A stretch of DNA of 64,000 bases, from positions 1 through 64,000 of the forward strand of contig JAIYDC010000046.1 in the NCBI GenBank assembly GCA_027487685.1, in the 5' to 3' direction. This DNA is from Pseudomonadota bacterium. Lineage in GTDB: Bacteria; Bdellovibrionota; Bacteriovoracia; Bacteriovoracales; Bacteriovoracaceae. This document shows positions 61,215-64,000 of this stretch, piece by piece. The notes under the pieces are model-generated. The model saw only the letters and a program-made list of their open reading frames with translations. It was not told where the DNA came from and ran no database searches. Each line of letters opens with the position of its first letter. Positions within the stretch are counted from its first letter, which is position 1. The translations under genes and the position numbers were made by a program.

Positions 61215-63242
61215 TCAGCGTAGAGGTTTTAGCTCCTGGACTCCAAACTGCCGAGCGATGAAGGCCGCTTCTTCGACGAACTCTGCGCGCCCGTTGTGCC
61301 CAATCTTCTCCGTCTCTATCATGTAGACCGGGGCTTCGGGACCAAACCGCTTCGTCAGCGCTTCATGAAACCTCGTCGTTTGATCCGGAAGAACTCGGAT
61401 GTCGTATTCTCCGGAGAAGGCCAGGATGGGCTTTGCGCTCTTGAGCTTCGGAACTCCTCTCAAAGGATTCCAGGTGGCCATCTTCCGTCGAGCGCCGGCC
61501 TCGTCGAAGATCTGGCCTCGGCGGTTCCGGCGGAAGCCGTGGTCATCGTAGGCCCACCAGCCATTTTCTGCGAGGGCCGCTTCGGGGTCAGAGACCGAGG
61601 CCACGGGGGTGAAGACGTCAAAATCGTCTTGCAAATAGACGTAGCAGGCCATGGTGTTCATGCCACCAAAGGAGCGACCAGAAAGTGCCACCCGACTGCC
61701 GATGCTTGGGAACTCCTTCCGAAGCCATTGCGAAGCTGCGGCGATGTCGTTGAGGCTCTTCCACTTCGTAAATGTTCCGGCCTTCTGCCAGGGCAGGCCA
61801 AACTCACCGCCCCCGCGAATGTTGGCCACGGCAACCACCCCTCCGAGTTCGAGCATCAACTGGAACTTCCGGTTGAACTGGGACGCAGAGGCAATGCCGA
61901 TGTTCCCGTACATGAAGAGGTAGGCAAACTTCGGGGAGGAGGGCGCATCGGTTCGCGTGAAGACCTGAATGGGGACACGCACTCCATCGTGACTGCGGTA
62001 GTAGTGGACGGTCGACTTCACTTTTTTTCCGTCAAACGGCACGGGCTTCCCGGGAAGAAGCGTGATCGCATCCGTCGCGCCATCGAAGCGGAGTGTTTGG
62101 GTCGGAAGGTCCACCGCATGGTAGGTAAAATCTCCGGTGCGAGATTCGCGGTCACCGCTCAAGAGCCCAAGCGTCCCTCGGTCTGGGAGCTGGAGGTCGG
62201 AGGGCCGCCAGCGGAGGAGTCTCTTCCCCGTGAGATCAGTTACCACGATGGTGTTCGTGAGATCTTTCTCGAGGTACTGGAGGACGAAGCGATTCCCTAA
62301 CTGCTGGGCCTGGAGGAGCACAGAATCGTTGGCCGCGGAGATGACCGTGCGTTCTTTGCGGCGCTCGAGGTCGATCGACAGGATGCCGTAGGTTCCGCCG
62401 AGCTTCGAGGTTCGCACGAAGACCTGTCGGTCATCGAACCCAACAACTCGGCCCCAGTGGCGGCCCTGATCGATGAGAGGAATGGGTGCAGAAAATCCGT
62501 CAGGAGTTCGTTTCACGAGCCAAAGGAAGAGTGGTACCTCCGCGGCTCCTTGGATGCGGAAAACGAGGACACGGTTTTTATCGATCGCCTTCGCCTTGTA
62601 GAGTTCGATGGGGTTCTTCTCGGGATTCTGGTAGACAACCATGTCTTTTGCCATCTCCGTTCCCAAGCGGTGATACTTTATCCGAGCGACTCTCTGGGCC
62701 TTCAGATCTTCGGCAGCGGTGAGGCCCGCGATGTAGTAAAAGCCCGACGAGTCGAGGTCCCAGCTGATCTCACTGATGCCGGAGCTTTTGATAGCGAAGG
62801 TCTCGGTCAGCGGCTCGAGGTCAGAGAGGCGAATCACTTTCCAGGTCGTCCAGTCGTTGCCGTAGACCGCGACCCCAAACGCAAGCTTCTCTCGATCCGG
62901 ACTCAGACGGTACTCGGTGACCACAGACCCCGGGGCAAGCTTGGTGGCATCGACGAGGATGCGCTCCCCTGTTGGAGCAAGGTGGACGAGGGAGCCTCTC
63001 CTTACGACAAAATCCTGATCATGGAGCCGAGTCACCGGGGCGGGGTTGGTCGCTGCAAGTTCGTCTCCGCGCTTCTGGAGAGCGGCCAGGAGGCCAGGAT
63101 TTTCCGCGAGTAACTTTCTCGACCGTTCCGTTTCACGGCGAGACCACTCCATGGATTGAGGATCGCGAGGAGTGGCCGTTGGGTCGGAGGGTGAAGCAGC
63201 GGTCAATGCAGAGGTCAGCAACAGCAAACACAGAGGAAACAT
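61215..63242 (-). CDS. Exported prolyl oligopeptidase (S9A)
   Basis: This 675-residue peptidase cleaves short peptides after proline. A signal peptide (MFPLCLLLLTSALTAAS) precedes an N-terminal seven-bladed propeller and the C-terminal alpha/beta hydrolase. Ser524 is in ALSGRSFGGMN, the Asp in FSGEYDIRVLPDQT and the His in EKIGHNGRAEF. The motif around Ser is GRSFGG, where GGSNGG is usual. I set the start at 63242 because AAGGAG lies 8 bases upstream; a longer frame from 63293 would spoil the signal peptide. The envelope is the likely site, degrading peptides from proteolysis. Confidence 0.92.
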   Translation of the reverse strand: MFPLCLLLLTSALTAASPSDPTATPRDPQSMEWSRRETERSRKLLAENPGLLAALQKRGDELAATNPAPVTRLHDQDFVVRRGSLVHLAPTGERILVDATKLAPGSVVTEYRLSPDREKLAFGVAVYGNDWTTWKVIRLSDLEPLTETFAIKSSGISEISWDLDSSGFYYIAGLTAAEDLKAQRVARIKYHRLGTEMAKDMVVYQNPEKNPIELYKAKAIDKNRVLVFRIQGAAEVPLFLWLVKRTPDGFSAPIPLIDQGRHWGRVVGFDDRQVFVRTSKLGGTYGILSIDLERRKERTVISAANDSVLLQAQQLGNRFVLQYLEKDLTNTIVVTDLTGKRLLRWRPSDLQLPDRGTLGLLSGDRESRTGDFTYHAVDLPTQTLRFDGATDAITLLPGKPVPFDGKKVKSTVHYYRSHDGVRVPIQVFTRTDAPSSPKFAYLFMYGNIGIASASQFNRKFQLMLELGGVVAVANIRGGGEFGLPWQKAGTFTKWKSLNDIAAASQWLRKEFPSIGSRVALSGRSFGGMNTMACYVYLQDDFDVFTPVASVSDPEAALAENGWWAYDDHGFRRNRRGQIFDEAGARRKMATWNPLRGVPKLKSAKPILAFSGEYDIRVLPDQTTRFHEALTKRFGPEAPVYMIETEKIGHNGRAEFVEEAAFIARQFGVQELKPLR

Positions 63243-63301
63243 CGTTAGCTCCTTAAAGGAATAAGCGTAACGTGGTCGGGAAAAAAGGGACAATTAAAAT
63301 T

Positions 63302-64000
63302 TCATGTCTTTTCTACCCAGAAGGGGCCTATCGCTAGGCCTTCGAGACCAGAATTGAGATAGCAGTCGATCGCATGCTGAGGCTTACAGACAACCGGCTC
63401 CCCATTTCTATTAAAGGAAGTATTCAATAACACAGGGATGCCGGAGCGCGTCTCAAAGGCCTGAATCAGTTTGCGAAGAAGAGGGTGCTCCCTTTGACCG
63501 ATCGTCTGCACCCGAGCGGTCCCATCGGCGTGGGTGATTCCGGGCAGGCGATCCCTCATCTCTGCCCGAACTTTCGGGGCAAGGAGCATGTAGGGAGATC
63601 TTATCTTGAGGTGAAAATAGCGCTCGGCCGATTCCTCAAGAACCATGGGGGCGAAGGGCCTGAAGGACTCCCGCTTCTTCACTTTGTGATTTAGGATATC
63701 CTTGATTCTTGGGGAGCACGGATTCGCCAGAATTGAGCGTCCACCCAGGGCCCGGGGCCCGAACTCCATCCTTCCCTGAAACCAGCCGAGAGTCTTGTCT
63801 TGGAAGAGAAAGTCCGCGCAGCGTGCGACGAGGTCGTCCTCCGGGAGCTTGAGGAAGTTCGTGATTCCGGAATTCTTCAGGGCCTTCTCGATCTCGTACT
63901 CCGAAAACTCAGGCCCCAGAAAACTATGCTCCAGGACGTGCCTTGGCTCCCGATGGATGGTGTTCGAGAGGTACAGCGCCGCCCCGAGGGCCCCGCCCGC
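63302..64000 (-). CDS. NodU-family carbamoyltransferase, C-terminal part (cut by window edge)
   Basis: The frame runs in from beyond base 64000; 232 codons are visible. The start shown by the first in-window ATG (63769) is internal, since AGGALGAALYLSN and QDKTLGWFQGR lie upstream in frame. The core motif GRMEFGPRALGGRSILANP and the Carbam_trans_C end (GIPVLLNTSFNRNGEPVVCKPQHAI, FWVEKT) are diagnostic. The family O-carbamoylates sugars or natural products using carbamoyl phosphate, for example in surface polysaccharide or antibiotic synthesis. The substrate is unknown. Confidence 0.9.
   Translation of the reverse strand, partial: AGGALGAALYLSNTIHREPRHVLEHSFLGPEFSEYEIEKALKNSGITNFLKLPEDDLVARCADFLFQDKTLGWFQGRMEFGPRALGGRSILANPCSPRIKDILNHKVKKRESFRPFAPMVLEESAERYFHLKIRSPYMLLAPKVRAEMRDRLPGITHADGTARVQTIGQREHPLLRKLIQAFETRSGIPVLLNTSFNRNGEPVVCKPQHAIDCYLNSGLEGLAIGPFWVEKT

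Noticed and set aside
61296-62300. Plus-strand open frame of 334 codons opposite the prolyl oligopeptidase gene.
   Set aside because: The S9 peptidase on the minus strand carries a full catalytic triad; the opposite frame is a shadow.

Overview
The window reads as chromosome from a motile, didermic bacterium, most likely of the Bdellovibrionota (Bdellovibrio/Bacteriovorax relatives). This is inferred from gene content: the order prfB-lysS-lolC-lolD-bamA, one long flagellar operon ending in flhF-flhG-fliA, and many small secreted proteins and secreted peptidases. Base composition is balanced to slightly GC-rich and coding is dense. No insertion sequence, integrase or CRISPR array was seen.

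Layout. 1-9015 (minus): prfB, with a programmed +1 frameshift, then lysS, lolC, lolD and the start of bamA; behind them an outer-membrane beta-barrel/lipoprotein gene pair. 9258-18262: a secreted subtilisin, ybeY, mazG-coaE, small exported proteins, a pseudouridine synthase and a large membrane sensor-like protein. 18338-29822 (minus): flagellar operon fliL-M-N-O-P-Q-R-flhB-flhA-flhF-flhG-fliA, read from a good sigma-70 promoter upstream of fliL. FlhF has lost all its GTP-binding motifs. Several gaps in the operon hold RNA hairpins with GGA in the loop. 30052-43876: a DsbA-like lipoprotein, an amidase/SpoIID wall-remodelling pair, a UDG-like protein, uvrC, a glycine-rich exported repeat protein with a sigma-28-type promoter, and murJ. 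44074-49764: purA, then three tandem papain-like exported cysteine peptidases, two decayed copies and a small DUF333-like protein. The four intact genes share a promoter motif at fixed spacing.

49769-54479: mtaB, tRNA-Lys, tRNA-Glu with a duplicated 3' end, a gluzincin-type peptidase, a small exported protein and a nucleoside-phosphorylase-like protein. 54830-64000: a P-type cation ATPase, an exported protein joining a ParB-like region to an apparently intact RelA/SpoT-type synthetase domain, a PAS histidine kinase, a prolyl oligopeptidase, and the 3' part of a NodU-type carbamoyltransferase.

How it fits together. Envelope building (BamA, Lol, MurJ, amidase/SpoIID), motility (flagellar export apparatus, switch and sigma-28) and an exported hydrolase/effector set (subtilisin, papain-like array, M1-like, S9, RSH-like protein) dominate. 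That suits a predatory or scavenging lifestyle, though predation itself is inference. The most novel items are the exported ParB-like/RSH protein, the papain-like array with its shared promoter box, the GGA-loop hairpins in the flagellar operon, and the pseudo-GTPase FlhF.
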